A DNA stretch of 64,000 nucleotides, taken from positions 23,795 to 87,794 of the forward strand of contig NZ_JPWA01000020.1 of the NCBI RefSeq assembly GCF_003326475.1. The letters run 5' to 3'. The DNA is from Thalassospira xianhensis MCCC 1A02616. Lineage in GTDB: Bacteria > Pseudomonadota > Alphaproteobacteria > Rhodospirillales > Thalassospiraceae. The translations under genes and the position numbers were made by a program. The notes below the pieces were generated by a model that did not search any database, was not told the DNA's origin, and saw only the letters and a list, made by a program, of their open reading frames with translations. Below, piece after piece: positions 53,484 to 63,398 of this stretch. Within the stretch, counting starts at the first letter, position 1, and every line of letters starts with the position of its first letter.

Positions 53484-55766
53484 ATGAGCATGCCGTCCGC
53501 CGCAGTCACTGGTCCGCGACGCCTTTTAAAGCGCGTCCGCGACGTCATGGCTGGTCCGGGGACGGCAGAAGAACGCCTTGGGCAGATCGTTACCATCATT
53601 GCCGCCGATATGGTGGCAGAGGTGTGTTCGGTCTATGTGATGCGGGCAGGCGAGGTTCTGGAGCTTTTTGCGACCTGCGGTCTGGCCCCGGCGGCGGTCC
53701 ACATGACCCGCCTTCGGGTTGGCGAGGGGATTGTGGGTTATGTGGCAGCACATGCGCGACCGCTTAATCTTAAAGATGCGCAAAGCCATCCGAATTTTGC
53801 CTATCGTCCGGAAACCGGTGAGGAAATCTATCATTCCATGATCGGTGTGCCGATCCTGCGCGGTGGCCGTATCATCGGTGTGCTTGCCGTGCAGAACCGG
53901 ACCGAACGCCTTTATTCCGAGGATGAGCAGGAAGCGCTTGAAAACGTTGCCATGGTTTTGGCCGAAATGGTCGCTGGTGGCGAGTTGGTCAGCCGTGAAG
54001 AACTGATCCCGACTGACGGGATTGCGCTTTTGCCCTTGCGTCTGGGTGGGGCGCGTCTGGCACCGGGGATTGGCAAGGGCATTGCGGTCCTGCATGAACC
54101 GCGCATCGTCATCGACCGGATGGTGTCGGACGACCCGGACGAAGAACTGACCCGGCTTCGAGATGCCATGCGTGGGCTTCAGGATCACCTCGACAAGATG
54201 CTTGAAGCCGTTGCTGGAATGGACAGCAATGGCGGCGATGATGATCCGGGTGATATCCTCGAAGCCTATAAAATGATTGCGCAGGATACCGGCTGGCTGA
54301 ACCGCATTACCGAGGCGGTCCATACCGGCCTGACAGCCGAAGCCGCGGTTCAGAAGGTGCATGACGATACCCGTGCCCGCATGGCCCAGGTCAGCGATCC
54401 GTATTTGCGCGAACGCCTGCATGATCTTGAAGATCTGGCAAACCGGCTGTTGCAGCATCTTTCGGGGCAGTATCAGTCCCCGGCCTTTGGCGAGTTGCCC
54501 GACGATATCATTCTGGTGGCGCGCAATATTGGCCCGGCGGAACTTCTGGATTACGATCACACGCGTTTGCGTGGCCTTGCCCTTGAAGAAGGATCGCACA
54601 CATCGCATGTGGCGATTGTTGCCCGTGCCCTTGATATTCCGGTGCTGGGCGGGGTCAAGGGCGTTCTCGACAAGGTTGAAACAGGCGATCCACTGATTGT
54701 CGATGCCGACAACGCACAGCTGTTTGTCCGGCCAAGTGAGGATGTTCGTTCGGTTATCGACGGTGCGCTTAAGGCGCGCGCCGAACGCAAGGCGCTGTAT
54801 GCGCAGATGCGTGATATGCCGGCCCGGACATGCGACGAGATCGATATTTCGCTGAACGTAAATGCGGGACTTCTGATTGATGTGCCCCATGTGATCGAAA
54901 GCGGTGCGGACGGGATCGGCCTTTATCGGACGGAAATTCCTTTCATGGTCAGATCGGCCATGCCCGATATTGGCGATCAGACCCGTTTATATACCCGTAT
55001 TTTCGAACAGGCCGAAGGTCGTCCGGTTGTCTTTCGTACTCTTGATGTCGGGGGTGACAAATTGTTGCCCTATTGGGAGGATATGACAGAGGAGAACCCG
55101 GCGATGGGCTGGCGCTCGATCCGTATTACGCTGGATCGCCCTGCAGTGCTTGTTCATCAGTTGCGCGCGTTGATACGGGCTGCTCACGAGCGGGACCTGT
55201 ATGTCATGTTCCCGATGATTGCCGAAGTCGCAGAATTCGATCAGGCAAAAGAGCTTCTGGATCAGCAGTTAAAGCGTGAAGCAGAACGCGGCTATGTACC
55301 GAACCGGGTAGAGGTTGGGGCGATGTTGGAGGTTCCGGCGCTGATATGGCAGGCACCGGCGCTTTTGGATCGTGTCGACTTTCTGTCGGTCGGAACCAAC
55401 GACCTGCTGCAGTTTATGTTCGCTGCCGACCGCGGGAACCCGCGGCTGGAAGGGCGTTACGACACACTTTCGCCAAGTGTGTTCGCATTTATGCGGCAAC
55501 TTGTCACATTGTGTGACGAACGGAATGTCCGTCTGACCATCTGTGGCGAGATGGCTGGGCGACCACTTGAAGCGATGGCCCTGATCGGATTGGGTATTCG
55601 CCGCCTGTCGATGGCACCTGCTGCGGTTGGTCCTGTAAAGGAGATGGTCCGGAGCATGAATGCGGCAAGCGTTGAAGGATATGTCCTGTCGATAATGGGA
55701 AGTTCGAGTAAATCGTTGCGATCGCGTCTTAAGGCTTTCGCAATAGATCACGGTGTAAAACTTTAA
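53484..55766 (+). CDS. ptsP: Phosphoenolpyruvate-protein phosphotransferase PtsP (EI-Ntr)
   Basis: PtsP starts the nitrogen phosphotransfer chain (PtsP to NPr to EIIA-Ntr). The 760-residue protein has an N-terminal GAF domain (about 25-165), an EI phosphohistidine domain with His375 in GSHTSHVAIVAR, and a PEP-binding barrel (DGIGLYRTEIPFM, VGTNDLLQFMFAADRG). It follows the nitronate monooxygenase-like gene by five bases. Confidence 0.95.
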   Translation: MSMPSAAVTGPRRLLKRVRDVMAGPGTAEERLGQIVTIIAADMVAEVCSVYVMRAGEVLELFATCGLAPAAVHMTRLRVGEGIVGYVAAHARPLNLKDAQSHPNFAYRPETGEEIYHSMIGVPILRGGRIIGVLAVQNRTERLYSEDEQEALENVAMVLAEMVAGGELVSREELIPTDGIALLPLRLGGARLAPGIGKGIAVLHEPRIVIDRMVSDDPDEELTRLRDAMRGLQDHLDKMLEAVAGMDSNGGDDDPGDILEAYKMIAQDTGWLNRITEAVHTGLTAEAAVQKVHDDTRARMAQVSDPYLRERLHDLEDLANRLLQHLSGQYQSPAFGELPDDIILVARNIGPAELLDYDHTRLRGLALEEGSHTSHVAIVARALDIPVLGGVKGVLDKVETGDPLIVDADNAQLFVRPSEDVRSVIDGALKARAERKALYAQMRDMPARTCDEIDISLNVNAGLLIDVPHVIESGADGIGLYRTEIPFMVRSAMPDIGDQTRLYTRIFEQAEGRPVVFRTLDVGGDKLLPYWEDMTEENPAMGWRSIRITLDRPAVLVHQLRALIRAAHERDLYVMFPMIAEVAEFDQAKELLDQQLKREAERGYVPNRVEVGAMLEVPALIWQAPALLDRVDFLSVGTNDLLQFMFAADRGNPRLEGRYDTLSPSVFAFMRQLVTLCDERNVRLTICGEMAGRPLEAMALIGLGIRRLSMAPAAVGPVKEMVRSMNAASVEGYVLSIMGSSSKSLRSRLKAFAIDHGVKL

Positions 55767-55861
55767 AAACAATCGCTTTTGGTGGGGATTCTGCTATTTT
55801 TATTGCTAGATCGTAACGTGGGGGTGCGGAGTTGGCGATCGGAAAGCGAAAGGAAGATCAT

Positions 55862-57073
55862 TTGGACGAGCAATCCGGGGGGCGCTTGCGTTTCAGGCCG
55901 TTGCCTGGGAATGGGCCGTCAAATGACATCAAAATGGAAGCAGATACCGGCTATTCCTCTGATCAGACCGAGGTAGGGCGCCTTTTGCGTCACACCCGAA
56001 ACAGTCTTGGTCAGAGCGTGGAAGACGTTTGCCGTTTGCTGCGTATCCGCAAGATTTATATCGAGGCGATCGAGAACAGCGATTATTCGGTGTTGCCCGG
56101 TGGCCCGTATGGTTTGGGCTTTATCAAAGCCTATGCCGAACATCTCGGACTGGACGGGGCAGAAATCGTGCGGCGTTTCCGCGCGGAAAGCAACGCACCC
56201 GCAGCCCGGACTGAACTTAGTTTCCCGAAACCTGTTCAAGAAAGCCGCGTCCCCGGTGGGGCGGTTCTTCTGATTGCGGCATTGCTTGGTATCGGCGCCT
56301 ATGGTGGCTGGTACTATCTGTCGAGCCAGGGCAAAACCATCGCCGACCTGGTCGATCCGTTGCCTGAGCGACTGGCAAGCTACACGTCAGGCGGCGAACA
56401 GGCCGTTCCGGAACGCAATCTGGAAAATGCAGCCGATGCCCGTGCGGCAGAAGTTGGACCTTCGGCCTCTGCTCCGACCGGGGAAGCTGCCGAGACGGCG
56501 GAAGCACCGGCAGAGACCGCCGATGCCCCGGTGATTGCACAGAAGGAACCGGCAGCAACAACCGATACAGCCGAAACCGCAGCAGCCTCGCAAGAGGTTG
56601 AGACGGCACCAGCGGAAGTTGCTGAAGCACCAGCAGAAGCTGTGGCACCGGTCGAAACACCTGCAGCCTCGCCAGAGGTTGTGGCCGAGACGACAGCACA
56701 GACACCGGCTGCACCGGCAGCAGAGACTGCCGCAGTTCCGGCAGCGCCCGAAGTTGACGAAGTCGGCGGTGGACGTGTGTTCGGTGCGGTTAATGTTGAT
56801 AGCCGTGTCACCATCGAGGCGGTCGAAACCAGCTGGGTACGTATTCGCGAAGGCGATGGCAATATCCTGCTGACCCGGATGCTGAGCGCAGGCGACACGT
56901 ATCGTGTTCCGAACAAGGACGGCCTGATGCTTGAAGTCGGCAATGCAGGCGCACTGACCTATAGTGTCGATGGCAAGGAAGCCTTGCCGGTTGGTGATTA
57001 CGGTGCGGTGATTTCGGATTTCTCGCTTGATGTTGAAGCCCTTGAAGGCACGGCATCGGCGACGGCACAGTAA
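55862..57073 (+). CDS. RodZ-like helix-turn-helix membrane protein
   Basis: This protein of about 403 residues has a Cro/RodZ helix-turn-helix (EVGRLLRHTRNSLGQSVEDV, LRIRKIYIEAIENSDYSVLP), one membrane helix (GGAVLLIAALLGIGAYGGWY), a long Ala/Glu/Pro/Thr linker and a C-terminal beta domain (DUF4115-like). RodZ helps MreB-based cell shape. The TTG at 55862 has AAGGAAG five bases upstream; an upstream TTG at 55832 and an ATG at 55934 are alternatives. It lies before ispG as in relatives. Confidence 0.83.
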   Translation: MDEQSGGRLRFRPLPGNGPSNDIKMEADTGYSSDQTEVGRLLRHTRNSLGQSVEDVCRLLRIRKIYIEAIENSDYSVLPGGPYGLGFIKAYAEHLGLDGAEIVRRFRAESNAPAARTELSFPKPVQESRVPGGAVLLIAALLGIGAYGGWYYLSSQGKTIADLVDPLPERLASYTSGGEQAVPERNLENAADARAAEVGPSASAPTGEAAETAEAPAETADAPVIAQKEPAATTDTAETAAASQEVETAPAEVAEAPAEAVAPVETPAASPEVVAETTAQTPAAPAAETAAVPAAPEVDEVGGGRVFGAVNVDSRVTIEAVETSWVRIREGDGNILLTRMLSAGDTYRVPNKDGLMLEVGNAGALTYSVDGKEALPVGDYGAVISDFSLDVEALEGTASATAQ

Positions 57074-57117
57074 GGATGCCTGCCATCCTTGTGATGGCGC
57101 CACCCGTGATTTTCGGA

Positions 57118-57146
57118 AAAGCGGCCTGATATGGCCGCTTTTTTTA
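57118..57146 (+). terminator. Terminator after the RodZ-like gene
   Basis: AAAGCGGCC and GGCCGCTTT form a stem with a six-base loop, continued by a T-run on the plus strand, about 45 bases after the stop. Confidence 0.85.
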
Positions 57147-57253
57147 TGACAGCTTTGCAAAATCCGACGGAAAAACCGCAAGGCAACGGTTTCTAATTAG
57201 TCCCTGATGAGCTATATAGTCGGCCAGAGACACAGATTTGCTTGGAACCGGAA

Positions 57254-58378
57254 ATGAGCGTCCGCCCTTATCGAGATATTGAACGCCGCAAAAGCCGCAA
57301 GATCCGCGTTGGTAATGTGGAAGTTGGTGGAGATGCGCCGATCTCGGTGCAGTCGATGACCAATACCCTGACCACCGATGTTGCCGCCACCGTGGATCAG
57401 ATCCTGCGACTTGAAGAAGCAGGTGCCGATATTGTTCGTGTTTCCTGCCCGGATCGGGAATCGACCGCGGCGCTGAAAGACATCATCAAGCAGGTGCATG
57501 TCCCGATCGTTGCCGATATCCATTTCCATTACAAACGTGCGATCGAAGCCGCCGAAGCTGGCGCGGCGTGTTTGCGGATCAACCCGGGTAATATCGGATC
57601 GACCGAACGCGTGCGCGAGGTCGTCAAGGCGGCCAAGGACCACGGCTGTTCGATGCGTATCGGCGTCAATGCCGGGTCGCTTGAAAAAGAATTGCTGGAA
57701 CGTTACGGCGAACCCTGCCCGGAAGCGATGGTCGAAAGTGCGCTGAACCACGCCAAAATCCTTGAAGATCAGGATTTCTACGAGTTCAAGATTTCGGTCA
57801 AGGCATCCGATGTATTCCTTGCGGTTGCCGCCTATTACGGCCTGGCCGAGGCATGCGACTATCCGCTGCATCTGGGCATTACCGAGGCTGGTGGCCTGCG
57901 TGGTGGTACGGTGAAATCGGCGATTGGTATGGGCAACCTTCTGTGGGCCGGTATTGGTGATACGTTGCGCGTGTCGCTGTCAGCCGATCCGGTCGAGGAA
58001 ATCCATGTCGGGTATGACATTCTGAAATCGCTTGGCCTTCGGACCCGCGGTGTGCAGATCATTTCCTGCCCGTCCTGTGCACGTCAGGGCTTTAACGTGG
58101 TTGATACCGTGGCCGAACTTGAAAAACGGCTGGCCCACATTTCAACCCCGATTTCGCTGTCCATCATTGGCTGTATCGTTAATGGCCCGGGCGAGGCACG
58201 AGAGACCGATATCGGGCTTACAGGTGGCGGTGGTGGCAACCACAAAATGTATATCTCCGGCCGTCCGGATCACAATGTCAGCACCGAAAAGATGGTCGAC
58301 CATATCGTCGAACTGGTCGAGGAACGCGCCGCCAAGATCGAAGCCGAAGAAGCTGCAAAGCTGGCCGCGGCGGAATAG
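57254..58378 (+). CDS. ispG: 4-hydroxy-3-methylbut-2-en-1-yl diphosphate synthase IspG (GcpE)
   Basis: IspG makes HMBPP in the MEP isoprenoid pathway using a 4Fe-4S cluster. The 374-residue protein starts near [20 protein letters not shown], has [10 protein letters not shown] and the cluster cysteines in [11 protein letters not shown] and [13 protein letters not shown] chose the ATG at 57254; the TTG four codons upstream is an alternative. It lies between the RodZ-like gene and hisS in the usual order. Confidence 0.95.
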   Translation: MSVRPYRDIERRKSRKIRVGNVEVGGDAPISVQSMTNTLTTDVAATVDQILRLEEAGADIVRVSCPDRESTAALKDIIKQVHVPIVADIHFHYKRAIEAAEAGAACLRINPGNIGSTERVREVVKAAKDHGCSMRIGVNAGSLEKELLERYGEPCPEAMVESALNHAKILEDQDFYEFKISVKASDVFLAVAAYYGLAEACDYPLHLGITEAGGLRGGTVKSAIGMGNLLWAGIGDTLRVSLSADPVEEIHVGYDILKSLGLRTRGVQIISCPSCARQGFNVVDTVAELEKRLAHISTPISLSIIGCIVNGPGEARETDIGLTGGGGGNHKMYISGRPDHNVSTEKMVDHIVELVEERAAKIEAEEAAKLAAAE

Positions 58379-58401
58379 CTTAGCAGAATTGACGAATTTT
58401 G

Positions 58402-58431
58402 GCTTTCCGCCGTCCGGGCGGAAAGCTATTT
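58402..58431 (+). terminator. Terminator between ispG and hisS
   Basis: GCTTTCCGCC and GGCGGAAAGC form a 10-bp stem with a five-base loop, followed by TATTTTC. A second small palindrome TTCATG/CATGAA follows at 58431-58446. Confidence 0.75.
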
Positions 58432-58505
58432 TCATGTTCACATGAATTTGCGTTGATCGTTTTGGCGCAAATATCTGGAATTCAAGTTAGATCGGAGACC
58501 CCAAA

Positions 58506-59747
58506 GTGGCATCGCTTCAACCCGTCCGAGGCACGCACGACCTTCTGCCTGAACAGAACCGTCTGCAGGATCATATCGCGCAGGTCGCGCGCGACATCGG
58601 CGAGTTGTATGGTTACCATCGCATGACGACGCCGATCTTCGAATTTACCGAGGTCTTTGCCCGTACCCTTGGCGATACGTCCGATGTGGTGACCAAGGAA
58701 ATGTACACATTCGAGGATCGCGGTGGTGAACAGATCACGCTGCGCCCAGAAGGCACCGCTGGCATTGCGCGCGCCTATATCTCGAACGGGATGCAGCAGA
58801 TGTCACCGGTCAAGGTTTCCTATTACGGGCCGATGTTCCGGTATGAGCGCCCGCAGAAAGGCCGCCAGCGCCAGTTCCACCAGATCGGTGCGGAGCTTCT
58901 GGGCGTCGAACAGGTCGCAGGCGATATCGAAATGATCGCCTATGGTGCCCATACCCTTAAAAGCCTTGGCCTGTGGGACAGCATAACGCTTGAGCTCAAT
59001 ACCCTTGGCGATCCGGAGAGCCGGGCGGCGTATCGCGATGTTCTGGTCGATTATTTCAAGGGACATTTCGGCAAGTTGTCAGAAGACAGTCGGGCGCGTC
59101 TTGAAAAGAACCCACTACGTATTCTTGATTCCAAGGATGAAGGCGATCGGGAACTGGTCGCCAATGCACCGTTATTTGCGGAATATCTGAACGAACACAG
59201 TCAGGAATTCTTCAAGTCGCTGACCGGCGGGCTTGGCGATATCGGTATCGGATATGAGCTGAACCCGCGTCTGGTACGTGGTCTGGATTATTATTGTCAT
59301 ACCTGTTTCGAGTTCACGACCAACACCCTTGGTGCACAGGGAACCGTGATGGCCGGTGGCCGTTATGATGGCCTGATTTCGACCATGGGTGGCCCGCAGA
59401 CGGCTGGTGTTGGCTGGGCGGCTGGTGTTGAACGCCTGGCTCTGATGGTCGGCGAAGCCCCGGCCGGACCCCGGCCGATTGCGTTGATCCCGATGGGAGG
59501 TGCAGCCGAGGCACGATGCCGTACACTCGCACAGACATTGCGCGAAACTGGTATTGCGGTCGAGCTCGGTTATGCCGGGAACATGAAAAAACGCATGAAG
59601 CGCGCGGACAAGGCAAATGCCCGTCTTGCGGTTATCCTTGGCGATGACGAACTGGCAAAGGGCGTCGCCCAGCTTCGCGACCTTGACAGTGGTGAGCAGC
59701 AGGAAATCGCGCTTGATCAGCTTGCGGGCGTAATCGGCAAAAGGTAA
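58506..59747 (+). CDS. hisS: Histidyl-tRNA synthetase
   Basis: HisRS charges tRNA-His. The 413-residue class II enzyme has motif 1-2 region LRPEGTAGIARAYI and YYGPMFRYERPQKGRQRQFHQIG, the His-binding LVRGLDYYCHTCFE and VMAGGRYDGL. A GTG start at 58506 with CGGAGA upstream fits. It precedes hemA by seven bases. Confidence 0.96.
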   Translation: MASLQPVRGTHDLLPEQNRLQDHIAQVARDIGELYGYHRMTTPIFEFTEVFARTLGDTSDVVTKEMYTFEDRGGEQITLRPEGTAGIARAYISNGMQQMSPVKVSYYGPMFRYERPQKGRQRQFHQIGAELLGVEQVAGDIEMIAYGAHTLKSLGLWDSITLELNTLGDPESRAAYRDVLVDYFKGHFGKLSEDSRARLEKNPLRILDSKDEGDRELVANAPLFAEYLNEHSQEFFKSLTGGLGDIGIGYELNPRLVRGLDYYCHTCFEFTTNTLGAQGTVMAGGRYDGLISTMGGPQTAGVGWAAGVERLALMVGEAPAGPRPIALIPMGGAAEARCRTLAQTLRETGIAVELGYAGNMKKRMKRADKANARLAVILGDDELAKGVAQLRDLDSGEQQEIALDQLAGVIGKR

Positions 59748-59754
59748 GTGCAGG

Positions 59755-61104
59755 GTGACAGACGCATTCCCGCGTGAAGAAGCCGGAGACTGGCCGCTGG
59801 ATCGCCTGATGGTGATCGGCACCAATCATCGGCGCTCCAGCGAGGATACGCGTGATCGTCTGTTCATCGACGAGGCCCGCCTGCCGCAATTTCTGTCGGC
59901 GATTTCACAGGCCCGTCTGGGGCAGGCGATCGTGGTTTCGACCTGCAACCGCACCGAAATCCATTTGCTGGCGTCGGATGCGGAACGGGGCCGGGAACGG
60001 CTGATCGATCTTCTCGCACTTTGGGCGGATATCGATCGCGACAATCTGGCAAGCGAGCTTTATATACGGTCCGGGCGCGACGCGTTGCGCCATATTTTTG
60101 CGGTTGCGGCGTCTCTTGACAGTCTGGTGATCGGCGAACCCGAAGTATTCGGGCAGGTCAAGGATGCTCACCGGATCGCACGGCACCACAAGCTTGTCGG
60201 ACGCGAGCTGGAGCTGGTGTATCAGACAGCTTATGCCATTTCCAAAAAGGTCCGTAACCAGACCGGGATCGGGCAGGGGGCGGTTTCGATTGCGGCGGCA
60301 GCACAGTCGGTTGCGCGCGACCTGCATGGCGATATTGCCAATTGCACGCTGCTTCTGGCCGGTGCCGGGGATATGGGCGAACTGATTGCCGCATCCCTTG
60401 CCGAACGCGGCATGGGACGGGTGTTGGTCACCGACCGGTTGGCTGCCCGGGCGCGTCTTGTCGCGCGCAGGCTTGATTGTCATTGGTCGGAACTTGAAGA
60501 CCTTGATCGTCTGCTGGCCGAGGCCGATATGGTCCTGACCGCGGGGGGATCGCGCCGCTATATCATTGACAAGGCGCGTGCCCTGGATGCGATCAAACGT
60601 CGGCGTTATCGCCCGATCCTGATGATCGATACGGCGGTTCCCGGTGATATCGATCCACAGGTCGACGAGATCGCCGAGGTGTTTTTCTATCGGCTGGATG
60701 ATCTTGAAAAGATTGCCGCCGAGGGGCGCGGCGGGCGCGAGGAAAAGGCCGACGAGGCTTGGGCGCTGATTGAGGAAGAGGTCGAGCATTTTGTTCGTGT
60801 GCGGGCAGAACGTGCCGCCATCCCGGCGATGGCGGATTTGCGGGCGCATTTCGAAACCGTTCGCGACGATGCATTGCGCGAAAGCCATGGCGATGCCGAA
60901 AAGGCGACCCGGCTTCTGATCAATCGGTTGTTGCATGCGCCCACCCAAGCGCTTAAAGACCTTGCGGCAACAACCGACGGTGCCGGAACGGTCGAATGGA
61001 TGAAAGCGCAGAAGCTTTTGACGCGTCTGTTCGCGTTGCAGTCCGCTCCGAATGCCGACAAAGCCGAAGATAATGATGAAACCCCGAAGGAGGACAAAGA
61101 GTGA
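59755..61104 (+). CDS. hemA: Glutamyl-tRNA reductase (C5 pathway)
   Basis: This 449-residue enzyme reduces Glu-tRNA to glutamate-1-semialdehyde, the first step of C5 tetrapyrrole synthesis. Catalytic Cys64 is in [30 protein letters not shown] and the NADPH-binding [14 protein letters not shown] follow. It is not ALA synthase. The GTG start is seven bases after hisS, and its end overlaps prfA by four bases. The C-terminal Asp/Glu-rich tail is an extension. Confidence 0.95.
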   Translation: MTDAFPREEAGDWPLDRLMVIGTNHRRSSEDTRDRLFIDEARLPQFLSAISQARLGQAIVVSTCNRTEIHLLASDAERGRERLIDLLALWADIDRDNLASELYIRSGRDALRHIFAVAASLDSLVIGEPEVFGQVKDAHRIARHHKLVGRELELVYQTAYAISKKVRNQTGIGQGAVSIAAAAQSVARDLHGDIANCTLLLAGAGDMGELIAASLAERGMGRVLVTDRLAARARLVARRLDCHWSELEDLDRLLAEADMVLTAGGSRRYIIDKARALDAIKRRRYRPILMIDTAVPGDIDPQVDEIAEVFFYRLDDLEKIAAEGRGGREEKADEAWALIEEEVEHFVRVRAERAAIPAMADLRAHFETVRDDALRESHGDAEKATRLLINRLLHAPTQALKDLAATTDGAGTVEWMKAQKLLTRLFALQSAPNADKAEDNDETPKEDKE

Positions 61105-62183
61105 GTCTGGACCCCGGTAAACTTGATGGCGTTGTACGCCGGTTCGACGAGCTCAAATCCCTGCTTTCGGGTGGGGCGACGGATGGTGACTCGTTTGCCA
61201 AACTGTCGCGCGAATATGCCGAACTTTCCCCGATTGTCGATGCGGTCGAGAAGGTTAAAAAGCTTCGTGCCGATCTGGAGGGCGCGCAGGAAATTCTTGA
61301 CGATGCCGGTTCCGATCGCGACATGCGCGAAATGGCCGAAGCCGAGAAATACGAAATCCTCGACGAATTGCCCAAGGCGGAGCATGAAGTGAAGCTGATG
61401 CTTCTGCCCAAGGATGATGCGGACGAAAAGAACGCCATCCTTGAAATTCGCGCCGGTACCGGCGGCGAGGAAGCCGCACTTTTTGCAGCTGACCTGTATC
61501 GTATGTATCAGCGTTACGCTGAAAACCGCGGCTGGAAGTTCGAGCAGATGGACGCCAATGAAAACGACCTTGGCGGATACAAGGAAGTGATCGTTAACGT
61601 ATCGGGTGCGGGTGTGTTTGCGCGACTGAAATTCGAAAGCGGCGTGCATCGGGTTCAGCGTGTTCCCGTGACCGAGGGCGGCGGGCGCATTCACACGTCG
61701 GCGGCAACGGTCGCCGTTTTGCCCGAGGCAGAAGAAGTCGATATTCATATCGATCCGAAAGACTTGCGGATTGATACCTATCGCTCGCAAGGGGCCGGTG
61801 GCCAGCACGTCAATACAACGGACAGTGCGGTGCGTATCACCCACATTCCAACCGGTGTGGTTGCCGCGAGCCAGGAAGCAAAATCCCAGCACAAGAACAA
61901 GGAAAAGGCGATGAAAATGCTGCTTTCACGCCTGTATGATCAGGAACGTGAAAGCAAGGACAGCGCACGTGCTGCCGACCGCAAATCACAGGTCGGTTCC
62001 GGCGACCGTTCGGAGCGCATCCGGACCTACAACTTCCCGCAGGGACGTGTATCGGATCATCGCATCAACCTGACCCTTTATCGTCTGGATGATTTCATCG
62101 CTGGCGGGCCGTCGGTTGATGAAATGATTGATGCCCTGATTGCCGAAGATCAGGCACAGAAACTGGCCGAAATCGAGAACTGA
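61101..62183 (+). CDS. prfA: Peptide chain release factor 1
   Basis: RF1 ends translation at UAA and UAG. The 360-residue protein has GGQ at 233-235 in [10 protein letters not shown] and the PVT tripeptide (189-191) typical of RF1 stop recognition. The GTG start overlaps the hemA stop (GTGA) and has GGAGG seven bases upstream. It is followed by its methylase gene prmC. Confidence 0.96.
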   Translation: MSLDPGKLDGVVRRFDELKSLLSGGATDGDSFAKLSREYAELSPIVDAVEKVKKLRADLEGAQEILDDAGSDRDMREMAEAEKYEILDELPKAEHEVKLMLLPKDDADEKNAILEIRAGTGGEEAALFAADLYRMYQRYAENRGWKFEQMDANENDLGGYKEVIVNVSGAGVFARLKFESGVHRVQRVPVTEGGGRIHTSAATVAVLPEAEEVDIHIDPKDLRIDTYRSQGAGGQHVNTTDSAVRITHIPTGVVAASQEAKSQHKNKEKAMKMLLSRLYDQERESKDSARAADRKSQVGSGDRSERIRTYNFPQGRVSDHRINLTLYRLDDFIAGGPSVDEMIDALIAEDQAQKLAEIEN

Positions 62184-62187
62184 TCCA

Positions 62188-63108
62188 ATGACGGCTGATA
62201 ATGCCAGCACGAAAGACAATGCGCTAACCCTTGGTGCCCTGATGGAGGAGGCGGTAAGTGCTCTGCGTGATGCCGGTATTGAAAATGCCCGAATGGATGC
62301 CCGTATTCTGTTATCGAATGCCGCAGAAATCGATGGCAGCAGGATAACAGCATGGCCCGAAGATGTGGTTACCAATGACCGTGCTGCAAAATTCCGGGAT
62401 ATGGTGGCCCGTCGTTTAAAACGTGAACCGGTGTCGCGCATTCTGGGGCAACGGGATTTCTGGCGCCATAGTTTCAAGCTGTCACCCGAAACACTTGATC
62501 CACGCCCCGATAGCGAAACAATTGTTGAGCTGGCATTGGACTGGCTCGAAGATGAGGATGCCCCGACGGTTCTTGATTTCGGAACGGGCACAGGGTGCCT
62601 TTTGCTTTCGATCGTTGGTGATCTGCAAAATGCAAACGGGCTTGGTGTCGATATCAGCGAGGGGGCTGTTGCATGTGCGCGTGAAAATGCCAAGCTCCTT
62701 GATCTTGCCGATCAGGTTGAGTTTCGTGTTTCGAACTGGGACAGTGCGATTACGGACGAGGAACGGCAAACCGGATTTGATCTGGTCGTGTCCAATCCGC
62801 CCTATATCACGCAGGCCGATATGGAAGTGCTGTCGCCGGAAGTGCGCGAATATGATCCACGTTTGGCGCTGACGGACGAAGGCGACGGGCTTAGTGCGTA
62901 TCGCATTCTGTCACAGGTTGCGTTTTCCCTCGTCAAACCGGCCGGGTTTGTCATTTTTGAAATCGGACAGGGACAGGAAGAAGACGTTGCCCGCCTTTTG
63001 GTCGAGGCCGGATTTGTCGGCGTGGAATATCGGGAGGATCTGGGCGGCATCGTGCGCTGCGTTGCAGCCAAAAAGACCCGTTGCTCGGTTGGCCGCTGTG
63101 TGATCTGA
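62188..63108 (+). CDS. prmC: Release-factor glutamine methyltransferase PrmC
   Basis: PrmC methylates the Gln of the GGQ motif in release factors. The 306-residue enzyme has the SAM motif VLDFGTGTGCLLLSI and NPPY (203-206) in VVSNPPYI. I chose the ATG at 62188, just after prfA; an earlier ATG at 62140 lies within prfA and gives an unlikely N-terminus. The prfA-prmC pair is near-universal. Confidence 0.94.
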   Translation: MTADNASTKDNALTLGALMEEAVSALRDAGIENARMDARILLSNAAEIDGSRITAWPEDVVTNDRAAKFRDMVARRLKREPVSRILGQRDFWRHSFKLSPETLDPRPDSETIVELALDWLEDEDAPTVLDFGTGTGCLLLSIVGDLQNANGLGVDISEGAVACARENAKLLDLADQVEFRVSNWDSAITDEERQTGFDLVVSNPPYITQADMEVLSPEVREYDPRLALTDEGDGLSAYRILSQVAFSLVKPAGFVIFEIGQGQEEDVARLLVEAGFVGVEYREDLGGIVRCVAAKKTRCSVGRCVI

Positions 63109-63398
63109 CCGATCTGCCACGTCATTGCAAAAAAAATACAGGCATTGAAAAAAACAGTTGGAATAAGGCGTCAAGCCATATAGGTTGTTTTTACGGGCCG
63201 GGTGCCCGACGCGCTATGAAAGCGCCGTGTTCCCCTGTAAACAGTAATGAATCTCCGTTCCCTTTAAGGTTTTCGGCGGGTTTATCGTAGTGCCGTTCAA
63301 TCGGTGCTGTTTAGCGGGAAATATGTTTTTCAGACGGAGTGGTTCCGGGATTCCTTGATGAATCCGGATTTGTCCTTCAACACCAAAGACATGTTGAT

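Noticed and set aside
53526..54890. 454-codon minus-strand open frame opposite ptsP
   Set aside because: It is antisense to ptsP domains with clear motifs.
60687..61892. 401-codon minus-strand open frame opposite hemA and prfA
   Set aside because: It spans two well-supported genes on the other strand.
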